Origin: CAYREV01 sp964423345
Lineage (GTDB): Bacteria > Bacteroidota > Rhodothermia > Balneolales > Balneolaceae
Direction of reading: 5' to 3'
Assembly: GCA_964423345.1 (NCBI GenBank)
Contig: CAYREV010000010.1
Coordinates: 20,045-84,044 of the forward strand
Length of the DNA stretch: 64,000 nucleotides
Under the pieces are notes generated by a model, which did not search any database, was not told the DNA's origin, and worked only from the letters and a program-made list of their open reading frames with translations. The translations under genes and the position numbers were made by a program. Shown one piece after another: positions 54,836 through 63,684 of the stretch (its first letter is position 1; each line of letters begins with the position of its first letter).

Positions 54836-55450
54836 ATGAGCGAAGGAAACGGTGAAAATAAAGATAAGCAGCAGGAAACGGCCGGTGATCAGGATCGGGG
54901 GGAAGACACCCCAGCTGTAGAGGAGCAGAAGGAGGTCGAATCGATTTATGAGGATTACGAAAGGGAAGAACTCGTTGAATTGCTGAGATCCCGCGAGCAA
55001 AAAATTGAGGTACTCGAGCAGGAGCTTGAAGATCAGAAGAATGCCTTGCTGAGAAAAGCGGCGGAATTGGAGAACTACCGGAAAAGGGTGAAAAAGGAAC
55101 GCAGCCAAGTGTATGAGATGGCCAAGGCGAATGCACTGGAAGATTTCCTGAATATTAATGATGACCTTCATCGGACGTTGCAGGCTTCCGACGATCTGGA
55201 TGTACCCCAGACATTCCTGGACGGGGTAAATCTCGTTGCCAACAAGTTTGAAGAGATATTGAAAAAACACGGGGTTGAACGTATTGACCAAAAAATGGTC
55301 CCCTTCAATGTCGATCTGCATGATGCCATGATGCGGCGAAAGCCGGACGACGACAGTATTGAAAGCGATATGGTGCTTGATGTGATTGAGAACGGCTATC
55401 GGATCGGCGACCGAACCATTCGTCATGCCAAAGTAATTGTAAGCGAATAA
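54836..55450 (+). CDS. grpE: Nucleotide exchange factor GrpE
   Basis: A 204-residue DnaK co-chaperone. An acidic disordered head (about 1-45) is followed by a long coiled coil (about 45-120, with LRKAAELENYRKRVKKERSQVYEMA) and the beta-domain ending (FNVDLHDAMMRRKPDDDSIESDMVLDVIENGYRIGDRTIRHAKVIVS). It releases ADP from DnaK. It is followed by dnaJ after 15 bases, while dnaK is not in the window. I see no CIRCE element upstream. Confidence 0.96.
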   Translation: MSEGNGENKDKQQETAGDQDRGEDTPAVEEQKEVESIYEDYEREELVELLRSREQKIEVLEQELEDQKNALLRKAAELENYRKRVKKERSQVYEMAKANALEDFLNINDDLHRTLQASDDLDVPQTFLDGVNLVANKFEEILKKHGVERIDQKMVPFNVDLHDAMMRRKPDDDSIESDMVLDVIENGYRIGDRTIRHAKVIVSE

Positions 55451-55465
55451 AAACCACCTTCATAC

Positions 55466-56629
55466 ATGTCTAAACGCGACTACTACGAAGTTCTTGGTGT
55501 CTCCAAGGATGCGAGCCAGGATGAAATCAAGAAAGCCTACCGCAAAAAGGCGATGAAATTCCATCCCGACCGCAATTCGGACGACCCGGATGCCGAACGG
55601 AAATTCAAGGAGGCTTCCGAGGCGTATGAGGTCTTAAGAGATGAGCAGACCCGGCAACGTTATGACCAGTTTGGCCACAGGGGTGTTGACGGAGGTTTTA
55701 ACGGCGGTGCCCATGGTTTTGAGAATGTTGGCTTTGAAGACATCTTTAGCCGGTTCAGCGAAATTTTCGGAGGTGACCTGGGAGATATGTTTGGCGGGGG
55801 ACGCGGCCGTTCACGGGGACGCCGTTCACCCGGCCAGCCGGGATCCGACATGAAGCTTCGGGTCAAGCTATCGCTTGAAGAAATTGCTTTCGGAGCGGAA
55901 AAGAAGCTGAAAGTCAAAAAGCATGTAGTTTGCGACCAGTGTAACGGTACCGGGGCCGAGACCGAAGATGATTTCCAGACCTGCGGCACCTGTAACGGCA
56001 TGGGCGAAGTCCGCCAGGTCCACAAGACGATGCTCGGGCAGATGGTCAATGTGCAAACATGCCCCGAATGCCAGGGAGACGGACGGATCATTACCAACCG
56101 CTGCAGCACGTGCAGTGGCGAAGGCCGATACAAGGGAGAGGAAACAGTCAAGGTCAACATCCCTTCCGGGGTCTCCAAAGGCAACTATATTACCCTACGC
56201 GGCAAAGGCAATGCGGGACGCCGGGGCGGCGATGCGGGCAATCTCATTGTCCTGATTGAAGAGAAGGAACATGAGCACTTTGAGCGGGAGCAGAATGACA
56301 TCTATTACGACCTGGTGCTGAGTGTGCCCGATGCCATCCTGGGAACCGAAGTGCAGATACCGACGCTTAAAGGCAAGGCTAAAGTCAAAATTGACGAGGG
56401 CACCCAGCCGGGGCGCTTGCTCAGGATGAAAGGGAAAGGGATCCAGGGCCTGAATAATGCAGGCATCGGTGATCAGTTCATCCGCGTCAATGTCTATATT
56501 CCCGAGGACCTGTCGGACGAGGAGCTGAAACATGTAGAGGCGCTGCGCGGCAAGGAAAACTTCGACGCCTCACAGAAGGAGGATACCGGCAAGGGCTTTT
56601 TCTCCAAGATCAAGGATGTGTTCAGCTGA
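55466..56629 (+). CDS. dnaJ: Chaperone DnaJ (type I Hsp40)
   Basis: A 387-residue co-chaperone with the J domain (1-70, HPD motif in FHPDRNSDD), a Gly/Phe/Arg-rich linker (about 72-130), and a zinc domain with four CxxCxGxG repeats: CDQCNGTG, CGTCNGMG, CPECQGDG, CSTCSGEG. Two substrate-binding beta domains follow. It delivers unfolded proteins to DnaK and stimulates its ATPase. It forms an operon with grpE, which supplies the exchange step. Confidence 0.97.
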   Translation: MSKRDYYEVLGVSKDASQDEIKKAYRKKAMKFHPDRNSDDPDAERKFKEASEAYEVLRDEQTRQRYDQFGHRGVDGGFNGGAHGFENVGFEDIFSRFSEIFGGDLGDMFGGGRGRSRGRRSPGQPGSDMKLRVKLSLEEIAFGAEKKLKVKKHVVCDQCNGTGAETEDDFQTCGTCNGMGEVRQVHKTMLGQMVNVQTCPECQGDGRIITNRCSTCSGEGRYKGEETVKVNIPSGVSKGNYITLRGKGNAGRRGGDAGNLIVLIEEKEHEHFEREQNDIYYDLVLSVPDAILGTEVQIPTLKGKAKVKIDEGTQPGRLLRMKGKGIQGLNNAGIGDQFIRVNVYIPEDLSDEELKHVEALRGKENFDASQKEDTGKGFFSKIKDVFS

Positions 56630-56663
56630 TAGCAGATCACATGTATCGGTTTTGATCATTGCC

Positions 56664-57422
56664 TCATTCCAGGTGCTTCCACCGAAGATCTTCAGTCAAC
56701 AGCTGCCGCAGGGCCATTTTCAGTATATGATTGCTCTTTAGAATACCGCCGCAATAGCGAGGCTCGGTGGCAATGGTGATGCCTTCCAGACGGGGAAACA
56801 GGTGCCGAAAGAGGGGGGATTCCCCGTCGATGACTTCACCGATCTCCCGGTCCCCATATATGTGCACATCTTTTAGTTGATGCGACTGCACTTTGCCTTT
56901 CACGAAGAAATCCAGGTCGATATCCAATATCCAGGCACCATCCTTTTTCAGAACTCCATCCTCAAAATCCCGGAGGTTGGTGAATTCCCGAATACGGTGG
57001 CGATTCCCGTAGCTGTCGGTAAAGTCGGATTCCTGTGGTGTCCCATAATTTTTGAGCAGGCAGACATCCCCGACCAGGTTGAGATAGGCGGCTGAGAGCA
57101 AGTGGCTGTCGTTATGGGTGTCAAGGTCCGACCACATGAATTCAGCTATCTCCTTCGGATCTGACAGGTCGAGTTCGTCGAGCTCATCCCGGGCTTTTGC
57201 CGAAGGCGGGGCCAGGTCGCGATGCCAGTCGATAGTAGCCAGGGAAGGTGCACTGTCACGGTTCCCGAATTCCTTCCACCGGTTCCAGAAATAGAAGGCA
57301 AACCGGTGCTCCTTGAATATGGCTATCTCCAGCTCTTTAGGTTCCTCTCCACCGGGATGAGGCAGTTGTTCAAGGTAGGTGCCCGGGGGCATCAATGTCG
57401 TGGTATCCGGATGTTCATGCAT
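56664..57422 (-). CDS. UPF0489-family protein
   Basis: A 252-residue soluble protein of the UPF0489 family (related to eukaryotic C5orf22). Seen motifs are AIFKEHRFAFYFWNRWKE near the start, LATIDWHRDLAPP with His/Asp residues, and WILDIDLDFFVKGK near residue 165. The acidic DIDLDFF and the earlier DWHRD are arranged like metal-binding sites of the arginase/deacetylase fold, which suggests a hydrolase, but no activity is established. It is convergent with dnaJ and ends 34 bases after the dnaJ stop. Confidence 0.8.
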   Translation of the reverse strand: MHEHPDTTTLMPPGTYLEQLPHPGGEEPKELEIAIFKEHRFAFYFWNRWKEFGNRDSAPSLATIDWHRDLAPPSAKARDELDELDLSDPKEIAEFMWSDLDTHNDSHLLSAAYLNLVGDVCLLKNYGTPQESDFTDSYGNRHRIREFTNLRDFEDGVLKKDGAWILDIDLDFFVKGKVQSHQLKDVHIYGDREIGEVIDGESPLFRHLFPRLEGITIATEPRYCGGILKSNHILKMALRQLLTEDLRWKHLE

Positions 57423-57565
57423 GGTGTCGCGGCTTGGGCGTTTGATTCCCTGCTAAATAATCAGTGTATGCAACAAATACAAGAAGAGGGCAGCGGGCAG
57501 AAGATAGGGGAGTGCTCCCGTCAGGAGCAGGGAATACCTGCAGATACATTGGGATCTCTGCTGTC

Positions 57566-58063
57566 CTACAGCTTTCGCCCCATATAAAGATGGTCTCTAT
57601 AGGTGTCTTTAAAGTGGATGCCGTCGGGTATGCGCCCGTATTCTTCGAAGCCGAACTTTTCCAATAACCCCCTGCTTAGCTCATTGCCCGAAACCAGGAT
57701 GCCCACCACTATGCGGAAAGAGGTTTCCCGGAGGAAATCCATGGCCTTCTGCATCAGGGCGGTGCCAATACCCTGCCCATGGTGGTGGAAGTCGACATAG
57801 TAGCTTATCTCCGCTACCTCATCCAACGCCTCGCGCCCCGCCCGGTAGGGGGATACCGACACCCACCCAAGTACCCGATTGCTGTCGTCCGCCGGATGAT
57901 ACACCAATACGGGGAACCGGTCCGGGTCATGATTCTCAAACCATTTGGTGCGGTATTCCATGGATACGGCATTGGTGTGGGCGGTGCACAATCCCTCCTC
58001 AACCGCCTGATTGTAGATGGCGTTGATCTGTGGGAGGTCGTCCGGCTGTGCTGTTCTGATCAT
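57566..58063 (-). CDS. GNAT-family N-acetyltransferase, phosphinothricin-acetyltransferase-like
   Basis: A 165-residue acetyltransferase. MIRTAQPDDLPQINAIYNQAVEEG and the acetyl-CoA loop HHHGQGIGTALMQKAMD near residue 95 are the Pat/Bar-type pattern, and the C-terminus FEEYGRIPDGIHFKDTYRDHLYMGRKL fits that group. In this family substrates range from phosphinothricin and methionine sulfoximine to unknown amines, so the real substrate is open. It follows the ABC-F gene by 29 bases on the same strand. Confidence 0.87.
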   Translation of the reverse strand: MIRTAQPDDLPQINAIYNQAVEEGLCTAHTNAVSMEYRTKWFENHDPDRFPVLVYHPADDSNRVLGWVSVSPYRAGREALDEVAEISYYVDFHHHGQGIGTALMQKAMDFLRETSFRIVVGILVSGNELSRGLLEKFGFEEYGRIPDGIHFKDTYRDHLYMGRKL

Positions 58064-58092
58064 AATGAATATTTTTGGAGCGGGGGCTTTGG

Positions 58093-60000
58093 CTAATGAT
58101 CTTCAGCCCGTTCGGCCAGTTCAAACCACCGCTCCGTTTTTTCTTCCAGGGTGTCGGTAATGCTGCTATAGTCGGCCGACTTCTGCTGCAGCTCTTCGTG
58201 GTCCAGTTTTCCGCTGCTCATTTCCTCTTCCAGGCCCTGTTTCTCCTCTTCCAGGCTGGCAATTTCCTTTTCAAGCTTGCGGTATTCCCGGCGTTCGTTA
58301 TGGCTGAGCCTTCTGCTGCCGTTTCCGGAGCGGTTCCCATCTTTCTCCCCGGAAGACGCCTTCCTGTTTTCATTGCCGGCAGGTTGTGGGTTGTTTGCCT
58401 CTTCGATCTCCCTGATTTCACGGTATTCTTCGTAAGTGCCATGGTGGCTCCTGATCTTGCCGTCTCCTTCAAAAACCAGGTAATGATCCACCAGCTTGTC
58501 CATAAAGAAACGGTCGTGTGAGACGATGAGCAGGCAGCCGCCGAAACCCTTCAGAAACTCCTCCAGCTTGTTTAGGGTGAGGAGGTCCAGGTCGTTGGTA
58601 GGCTCGTCGAGAATCAGGAAGTTCGGGTGCCTGAGCAATACCAGCATGAGTCCGAGCCGCCTTTTCTCACCGCCGCTGAGTTTGGCTACGGGCGTATACT
58701 GCATCTCGGAAGTAAACATAAAGTGCTCCAGAAACTGTGAGGCGGATATTTTTCGGCCGTCCGACAGCTCTATCACTTTGGCTACCTCTTCAATTATGTC
58801 AATGACGCGCTGGCCTTCTTCAAATTCCAGCTGGTCCTGCCGGTAATGCCCGAATACCACCGTTTCACCGGTGCGTATCTTTCCCGAATCGGCCGGTTCC
58901 TCCCCGGTGATGACGTTCAGGAAGGTGCTTTTACCGCTTCCGTTCGGGCCGATGATGCCGATGCGCTCGCCTCTTTCGAAAGTGTAGGTAAAATCGTCAA
59001 GGATGACTTCCTCTCCGTAGCTTTTAGAGACTTTTATCAGTTCCAGGATCTTGCCGCCCAACCGCTGCATATCCATCTGTAGACGTAGGCTGGGGTCGTC
59101 CCGCCCGCTCTTGACCTGTTCGCTGATCTCCTTGAAATCGTCAACGCGGGCCTTGGATTTACTGGTTCGTGCCTTGGGAGATCGGCGCATCCATTCCAGT
59201 TCTTTTTTGTAGAGCTGTTTGGTCTTATGGGCCTCCCTGCGTTCGATTTCATGCCGTTCGGATCGCTTGGCCAGGAAGTAGCTGTAGTTGCCCTTGTGAT
59301 GGTAGAGCTTTCCCTCGTCCAGTTCCATAATGTGATTGCATACACGGTCGAGGAAATAACGGTCGTGTGTCACCATCAGCAAAGTGATATGACTTTGTTG
59401 CAAGTATCCTTCAAGCCACTCAATCATGTCGAGGTCAAGGTGGTTGGTAGGTTCATCAAGAATCAGCAGGTCGGGATTGTCCAACAGCACAAAGGCGAGG
59501 GCCACCCGTTTTCGCTGGCCACCCGACAGGTCGCCTATAGACTGGTCGAGATCATGAATATTCAGCTTGCCGAGCACCTGCTCAAGCCGCTGCTCGTAAT
59601 CCCAGGCATCGGCGGCATCCATGGCGGCGGCCGCCTCTTCAAAAGCCTTTCGGGTCTCGGGATTGAACTCCTCCGCCTGCCTTCGGGCCGCCTCCTCGTA
59701 GTTTCTGGCCAGCTGTACCATTTCAGAGTCGCCCTGCGAGATATACTCGCTGATGGTCATATGTACATCCAGCTCGGGTTCCTGTTCCAGGAAATCGATA
59801 TCAATGCCCTTGGCTTTCATCACCTTGCCTTCGTCGGGCACCTCGCGGCCGGCCAGTATCCGCAGCAGCGTAGATTTACCGGTACCGTTTTGGGCAATAA
59901 GAGCCGTTTTATCGCCATTTGAGATGCCAAAGGTAAGCCCTTCAAAGAGAATCTTGTCTCCATAGTTTTTGGAAAGATTTTCAACCGAAAGGTAGGTCAT
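58093..60000 (-). CDS. ABC-F family ATPase (Uup-like)
   Basis: A 635-residue soluble protein with two ABC domains and no membrane part. Domain 1 has GTGKST near residue 39 and LSGGQRKRVALAFVLLDNPDLLILDEPTNHLD. A charged linker with KARTSKSKARVDDF follows (about 250-300). Domain 2 has GPNGSGKSTFLN and LSGGEKRRLGLMLVLLRHPNFLILDEPTNDLD. The C-terminal ~80 residues are a coiled coil (EYRKLEKEIASLEEEKQGLEEEMSS), as in Uup. ABC-F proteins act on the ribosome exit site or, for Uup, on DNA/ribosome assembly. Confidence 0.93.
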   Translation of the reverse strand: MTYLSVENLSKNYGDKILFEGLTFGISNGDKTALIAQNGTGKSTLLRILAGREVPDEGKVMKAKGIDIDFLEQEPELDVHMTISEYISQGDSEMVQLARNYEEAARRQAEEFNPETRKAFEEAAAAMDAADAWDYEQRLEQVLGKLNIHDLDQSIGDLSGGQRKRVALAFVLLDNPDLLILDEPTNHLDLDMIEWLEGYLQQSHITLLMVTHDRYFLDRVCNHIMELDEGKLYHHKGNYSYFLAKRSERHEIERREAHKTKQLYKKELEWMRRSPKARTSKSKARVDDFKEISEQVKSGRDDPSLRLQMDMQRLGGKILELIKVSKSYGEEVILDDFTYTFERGERIGIIGPNGSGKSTFLNVITGEEPADSGKIRTGETVVFGHYRQDQLEFEEGQRVIDIIEEVAKVIELSDGRKISASQFLEHFMFTSEMQYTPVAKLSGGEKRRLGLMLVLLRHPNFLILDEPTNDLDLLTLNKLEEFLKGFGGCLLIVSHDRFFMDKLVDHYLVFEGDGKIRSHHGTYEEYREIREIEEANNPQPAGNENRKASSGEKDGNRSGNGSRRLSHNERREYRKLEKEIASLEEEKQGLEEEMSSGKLDHEELQQKSADYSSITDTLEEKTERWFELAERAEDH

Positions 60001-60118
60001 TCGTAATCAGGGATGTAGGATTTTTCAAATAAGGGATTAGGGATACCGATGCAATTTTATAAACAGTTTAAGATAGGGAATTTAAAGCCGGCAATCATTC
60101 TCCTGCACACTTTCAGAT

Positions 60119-60244
60119 ATGGTTGTTAAGTCGTATCCTTGGGTCATGTTCAGACGCAGGCCTCCCAAAAGTGAAGAAATCCATGTCGGCGATATTGCCA
60201 TTGAAGTGGTGCGCAAAGAGGTAAAGAATATTAACATGCGGGTG
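60119..60244 (+). CDS. YgjP-like (DUF45) metallopeptidase, 5' fragment broken by assembly gap
   Basis: The 42 codons before the N-run read into HVGDIAIEVVRKEVKNINMRV, which is the opening strand pair of YgjP/WLM-type M48-like metallopeptidases. The HExxH part, expected about 150 residues later, is not in the sequence because the frame enters the gap. An ATG at 60146 (MFRRRPPKSEE) is an alternative start. As full-length members have about 230-250 residues, several hundred bases are missing here. Confidence 0.6.
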
Positions 60245-60344
60245 NNNNNNNNNNNNNNNNNNNNNNNNNNNNNNNNNNNNNNNNNNNNNNNNNNNNNNNN
60301 NNNNNNNNNNNNNNNNNNNNNNNNNNNNNNNNNNNNNNNNNNNN
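60245..60344. other. assembly gap (100 Ns)
   Basis: Exactly 100 Ns, the usual placeholder for a scaffold join of unknown length. The genes on both sides run into it: the YgjP-like gene from the left and purE from the right. The real distance must therefore exceed 100 bases, and the join itself rests on scaffolding evidence rather than sequence. Confidence 0.95.
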
Positions 60345-60812
60345 CCTCGACTCCTCAGCCATGGCTTCGTGGTATTCGGTGAGTTTGCCGGCCAGCGTTT
60401 CATCATCGGTAGAGAGAATACGGGCCGCCAGCAGTCCGGCGTTTTTAGCCTTGCCGATGGCCACCGTAGCAACAGGCACGCCGTTCGGCATCTGTACGAT
60501 GGAATAAAGGCTGTCGAGTCCGCTCAGGGTACTGGTCTTGACGGGGACACCGATGACGGGAAGGGTGGTATGGGCTGCGGTCATTCCGGGAAGGTGCGCC
60601 GCACCGCCGGCTCCGGCGATAATGATTTTCAGGCCTCTTTCACGGGCTGTTTTCCCATACTGGGCCATCATATCGGGGGTCCGATGTGCCGAGACCACCT
60701 TTTTTTCATAGGGAATACCCAGTTGAGCGAGTATCTCGCAGGCTTCTTTCATGGTGGGCCAGTCGCTGTCGCTGCCCATGATCACGCCGACGAGGGGATT
60801 ATTATTGTCCAT
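60345..60812 (-). CDS. purE: N5-carboxyaminoimidazole ribonucleotide mutase (3' end in gap)
   Basis: 156 codons are visible from the ATG at 60812. GVIMGSDSDWPTM (9-21), VSAHRTPDMMAQYGKTARERG (40-60) and AGAGGAAHLPGMTAAHTTLPVIGVPV identify class I PurE, which converts N5-CAIR to CAIR in purine synthesis. The last few residues and stop lie in the N-run. Class I enzymes are about 160-170 residues, so little is missing. It works with PurK, encoded upstream on the same strand 122 bases away. Confidence 0.95.
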
Positions 60813-60934
60813 AATAAGTAATAATTACTGGTGAAATTTACTCGTTACTTTATAAATTCAATAATAACGATTTTAAATGTTGAATTTTGAATGTTAAATG
60901 GTCTGTAAATCAACATAGAGAATTTAATATTGCA

Positions 60935-62095
60935 TTAGATGCTGATTCCCTGCGTCAATTTTCGCGCTTTTTCATAGATCTCCCCCATCTTTTCTCCCAG
61001 CAGCGTATAGTGCGCCATCTTGCGGCCGGGTTTGCTGTCGAGCTTGCCGTACACATGCAGGTGCCCGTCGGTCGCTTCCAGGGCAGTCGCTGAAATATCC
61101 ACTTGTGCATCCCTTCGATGGGTGCCCAGCAGGTTGATCATGGCTACCGCGGGCGCCCTTAAGGCCGGCGAGCCCAGGGGCAGGCCCATAACTGCACGCA
61201 CGTGGTTTTCAAACTGGGAGGTTACACATCCTTCAATGGTATAATGTCCCGAATTATGCGGCCGGGGTGCCGACTCGTTCAGCAGCACTTCCCCGTCGGT
61301 GGTTAGAAAAAATTCGTAGGCAAAGATGCCCTTGCCGTCTATGGCTTCGGTGGCTTTGAGCGCCAGCTCTTTCGCTTTGCTGCGAATGCTTTCATCGACC
61401 GGGGCCGGGGACTTTACCGCCACGCAAATATGATTTTCCTGCACGGTTTCGCAGCAGGGGTATACCACATGGCCCGTCTCGTTACGTGCAACCTGAACGG
61501 CCAGTTCGTGAGTAAAATCGACAAAGGCCTCGGCCAGGATATCGTGTCCCTGTTCGCCGCCGAGGGCCTCGAAAGCCTCCAGGGCTTCTTCCGGGTTTTC
61601 GACCGTTTTGTTGCCGTAGCCGTCATATCCCCCTTTGGAGGATTTCAGCATGTAGGGCCACCCGTGCTGATCGCCGAATTCCCGCAGGTCGCCTTCCCCG
61701 GCAACCAGCGCATAGGGGGTGACGGGGATGCCCGCCTTCTCAAAGGTCTGTTTCTCAATCAGCTTGTTTTCGATAAGCGCAAAGCTTTCGGGCGAGGGAT
61801 AGATGGGGGTCCCGCTCCGGGTCTCTACTTCCTGGAGGATTTCAGAGTCAATGAATTCATTTTCGAGCGTAAGCACGTCACAGCTGACGGCGAATTCAGC
61901 CAGGTCAGCCACCGAGCTGAAGTCGCCCGAAATAGAATGGGGGGTCATAAACTGCACCGGTTCGTTTTCCGGCCGGTCGGAGAAGACGCCCACCTGTATG
62001 CCGTATCTAAAAGCCTGCAGGGCCGACATGCGGGCCAGCTGGCCGGCGCCCAGGAAGCCGAGCCTGAATTTAGCCGATAAAGAATTTTTGTCCAT
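60935..62095 (-). CDS. purK: N5-carboxyaminoimidazole ribonucleotide synthase
   Basis: A 386-residue ATP-grasp enzyme from the ATG at 62095 (a TTG three bases earlier is less likely). GFLGAGQLARMSALQAFRYG near the N-terminus, MLKSSKGGYDGYGNKTV in the ATP-grasp lid, and ESAPRPHNSGHYTIEGCVTSQFENHVRAV near residue 275 are PurK signatures. It carboxylates AIR with bicarbonate and ATP to N5-CAIR, the substrate of PurE. It is the first gene of the purK-purE pair. Confidence 0.96.
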   Translation of the reverse strand: MDKNSLSAKFRLGFLGAGQLARMSALQAFRYGIQVGVFSDRPENEPVQFMTPHSISGDFSSVADLAEFAVSCDVLTLENEFIDSEILQEVETRSGTPIYPSPESFALIENKLIEKQTFEKAGIPVTPYALVAGEGDLREFGDQHGWPYMLKSSKGGYDGYGNKTVENPEEALEAFEALGGEQGHDILAEAFVDFTHELAVQVARNETGHVVYPCCETVQENHICVAVKSPAPVDESIRSKAKELALKATEAIDGKGIFAYEFFLTTDGEVLLNESAPRPHNSGHYTIEGCVTSQFENHVRAVMGLPLGSPALRAPAVAMINLLGTHRRDAQVDISATALEATDGHLHVYGKLDSKPGRKMAHYTLLGEKMGEIYEKARKLTQGISI

Positions 62096-62291
62096 CAATC
62101 TGTGGTTTGCTTAAGATTTCAGGCTGAACTTAAGCATTATTCAAATGGGAATTAAGGGCCGGTTGTCGTATACTGAATATTAAAATTTTGAAATATAATG
62201 GTAATTTATTGATCGGCTTGGTAATGTCCGTCTGTTAAAAGTAAACAGTATGGGTAGGGGTTAAAGGTTATTAACACACTACGGGGACAAA

Positions 62292-62609
62292 TTGAGTGCG
62301 ATTTTAAAAACTGCATCCATGGGACATGAATATCCGACCGGGTCTTTGAGGCCATTTCTGAAGCAGGTGTCGGACTTGCGGAAGTTTCGTGAACAAAACG
62401 ACGACCGTTTCCAAACGCTGACCGGCAGAGAAGTGGAAGTGTTGACGTTACTCGCCGAGGGATTGAATAACCCTGCTATCGCAGAAGAGCTGGACATCTC
62501 CCGGGCGACCGTGCAAAATCACCGGGCGAAGATAAGGGATAAGCTGGGAATTAGCAGCCAGGTCGGATTTGTGAAATATGCGCTGGCTTATGAACTGATA
62601 TCGTTTTAG
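62292..62609 (+). CDS. small LuxR-type HTH transcription regulator
   Basis: A 105-residue protein from a TTG at 62292 (GGGG about 6 bases before); an ATG at 62319 would remove nine residues. Residues ~40-105 are a complete LuxR/GerE four-helix HTH: LTGREVEVLTLLAEGLNNPAIAEELDISRATVQNHRAKIRDKLGIS. No receiver, PAS or autoinducer domain is present; the first 40 residues look unstructured or form a short helix (LRPFLKQVSDLRKFREQ). It ends with YALAYELISF, a tail echoed in the next two genes. It lies 13 bases before the second LuxR gene, so the two are co-transcribed. Confidence 0.88.
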   Translation: MSAILKTASMGHEYPTGSLRPFLKQVSDLRKFREQNDDRFQTLTGREVEVLTLLAEGLNNPAIAEELDISRATVQNHRAKIRDKLGISSQVGFVKYALAYELISF

Positions 62610-62622
62610 CTATAAATATATT

Positions 62623-63330
62623 ATGGGTTATCTAACAGAAAAAGAGCTGCTGGATCGTTTTGAGTACTATACGCTGCAACTGGAAGCACGGCTGATGGAG
62701 GGGGAAGACTTTTACAATATTGCGGATCAGATCCCCTATACGGCTCATCTCAACAATGCGAAAACACTGGAAGTGGTTCATACCAACAAGACCCATGCAA
62801 GGGTTACGGGTTTCCACCTGGATGAGATCCGGGAGATGGGCATGGAGTACCTGGATAACCATGTCCACCCGGACACAATGGATTCCGTTGGAGACCTGAT
62901 AAAAACCTACACTGGAATAGACCATCATAAGACGTTTTCATTTGCCCAGTATGTGAAGCTTCATCAAGACAAGGATTATTCACCTCTCATCACCTTTACC
63001 AAAACGACAAAGCTTCCCGGGGGACTGGTGGTGTGCATATCTCCCCAGCCGGAAGATTTCGGTTCTATGTCACCAAAGATGGAGCAGGTGGTTAAAATGG
63101 ACGAGTTCAAACTGAAACACTTCAAGCGATTTCAGCAGCTTACCGAACGGGAAGTAGAGGTATTGTCCCTTTTGGCTAATGGCTATAACAATCCGGGAAT
63201 TGCCGAGCAGCTTTTTCTCTCCCGAAGCACTGTCGAAACCCACCGAAAGAACCTGAAGCGCAAGCTGGAATTAAACTCCTTCCGCGACCTTATGCGCTAT
63301 GCTTTTGCTTTCAATCTGGTTGAGGTGTAA
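62623..63330 (+). CDS. LuxR-type HTH regulator with PAS-like sensor domain
   Basis: A 235-residue protein. The N-terminal ~150 residues resemble a PAS-fold sensor: NNAKTLEVVHTNKTHARVTGFHLDEIREMGMEYLDNHVHPDT is the typical PAS start where a transmitter region meets FxxxEIxGM. The C-terminal HTH (about 168-230) is complete: LTEREVEVLSLLANGYNNPGIAEQLFLSRSTVETHRKNLKRKLELNS. It is the long member of a run of three related regulators. The ligand is unknown. Confidence 0.88.
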   Translation: MGYLTEKELLDRFEYYTLQLEARLMEGEDFYNIADQIPYTAHLNNAKTLEVVHTNKTHARVTGFHLDEIREMGMEYLDNHVHPDTMDSVGDLIKTYTGIDHHKTFSFAQYVKLHQDKDYSPLITFTKTTKLPGGLVVCISPQPEDFGSMSPKMEQVVKMDEFKLKHFKRFQQLTEREVEVLSLLANGYNNPGIAEQLFLSRSTVETHRKNLKRKLELNSFRDLMRYAFAFNLVEV

Positions 63331-63684
63331 GGGCCGGAGGCAGATCACGGATGATGCTGATTGAGCAGGTTTTTACAGAATAAATATTATAACCTCAGTA
63401 TATATTGGCTGCACTCCAAGTATTCTTTTCACGATCCATTTCAACTCCTGGCGCCTGCCCCCAAATTAAAAATAGCCTTACCCTGCTATTCCGGTCTTCT
63501 GCCATACGGTCTTCCGTCCTCGGTCTGCGATCAATAAGAAATACTTTCTATCTGCAACTTTCTACTTTCTGCTAATTAAATACCCAACCTTGATCATGTA
63601 TGCCATCCGGCAAGTGGGTTAATTGCCATGGCAATAATACCTGTATACAGCCTGGTAGGTGGGCTGGCAACCTAAAACAAGGGA
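63331..63684. repeat. 354-base spacer with 7-base-periodic degenerate repeats
   Basis: No gene is visible. Two blocks have strict 7-base periodicity: CGGTCTT-CCGTCCT-CGGTCTG-CGATCAA at 63507-63534, with one more CGGTCTT at 63492-63498, and ACTTTCT-ATCTGCA-ACTTTCT-ACTTTCT at 63543-63570. The ACTTTCT unit also occurs after guaB near 41764. Further downstream is a perfect 14-base palindrome, listed separately. The spacer separates the second and third LuxR-type genes. Confidence 0.6.
63622..63635. promoter_or_regulatory. perfect 14-base palindrome upstream of third LuxR-type gene
   Basis: ATTGCCATGGCAAT reads identically on both strands and lies 50 bases before the ATG at 63685, where a transcription factor dimer would be expected to bind. 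It shares the TGCCA/TGGCA half-site core with the palindrome at 13722-13738. LuxR-type regulators commonly bind sites of this form, so autoregulation by one of the neighbouring proteins is possible. This is inference. Confidence 0.45.

Noticed and set aside
60113..60472. Open frames reading through the N-run
   Set aside because: They exist only because Ns were translated as unknown residues; no frame can be claimed across the gap.
63492..63570. Possible CRISPR-like array in the LuxR spacer
   Set aside because: Units are 7 bases long and degenerate with no unique spacers, and no cas gene is nearby.
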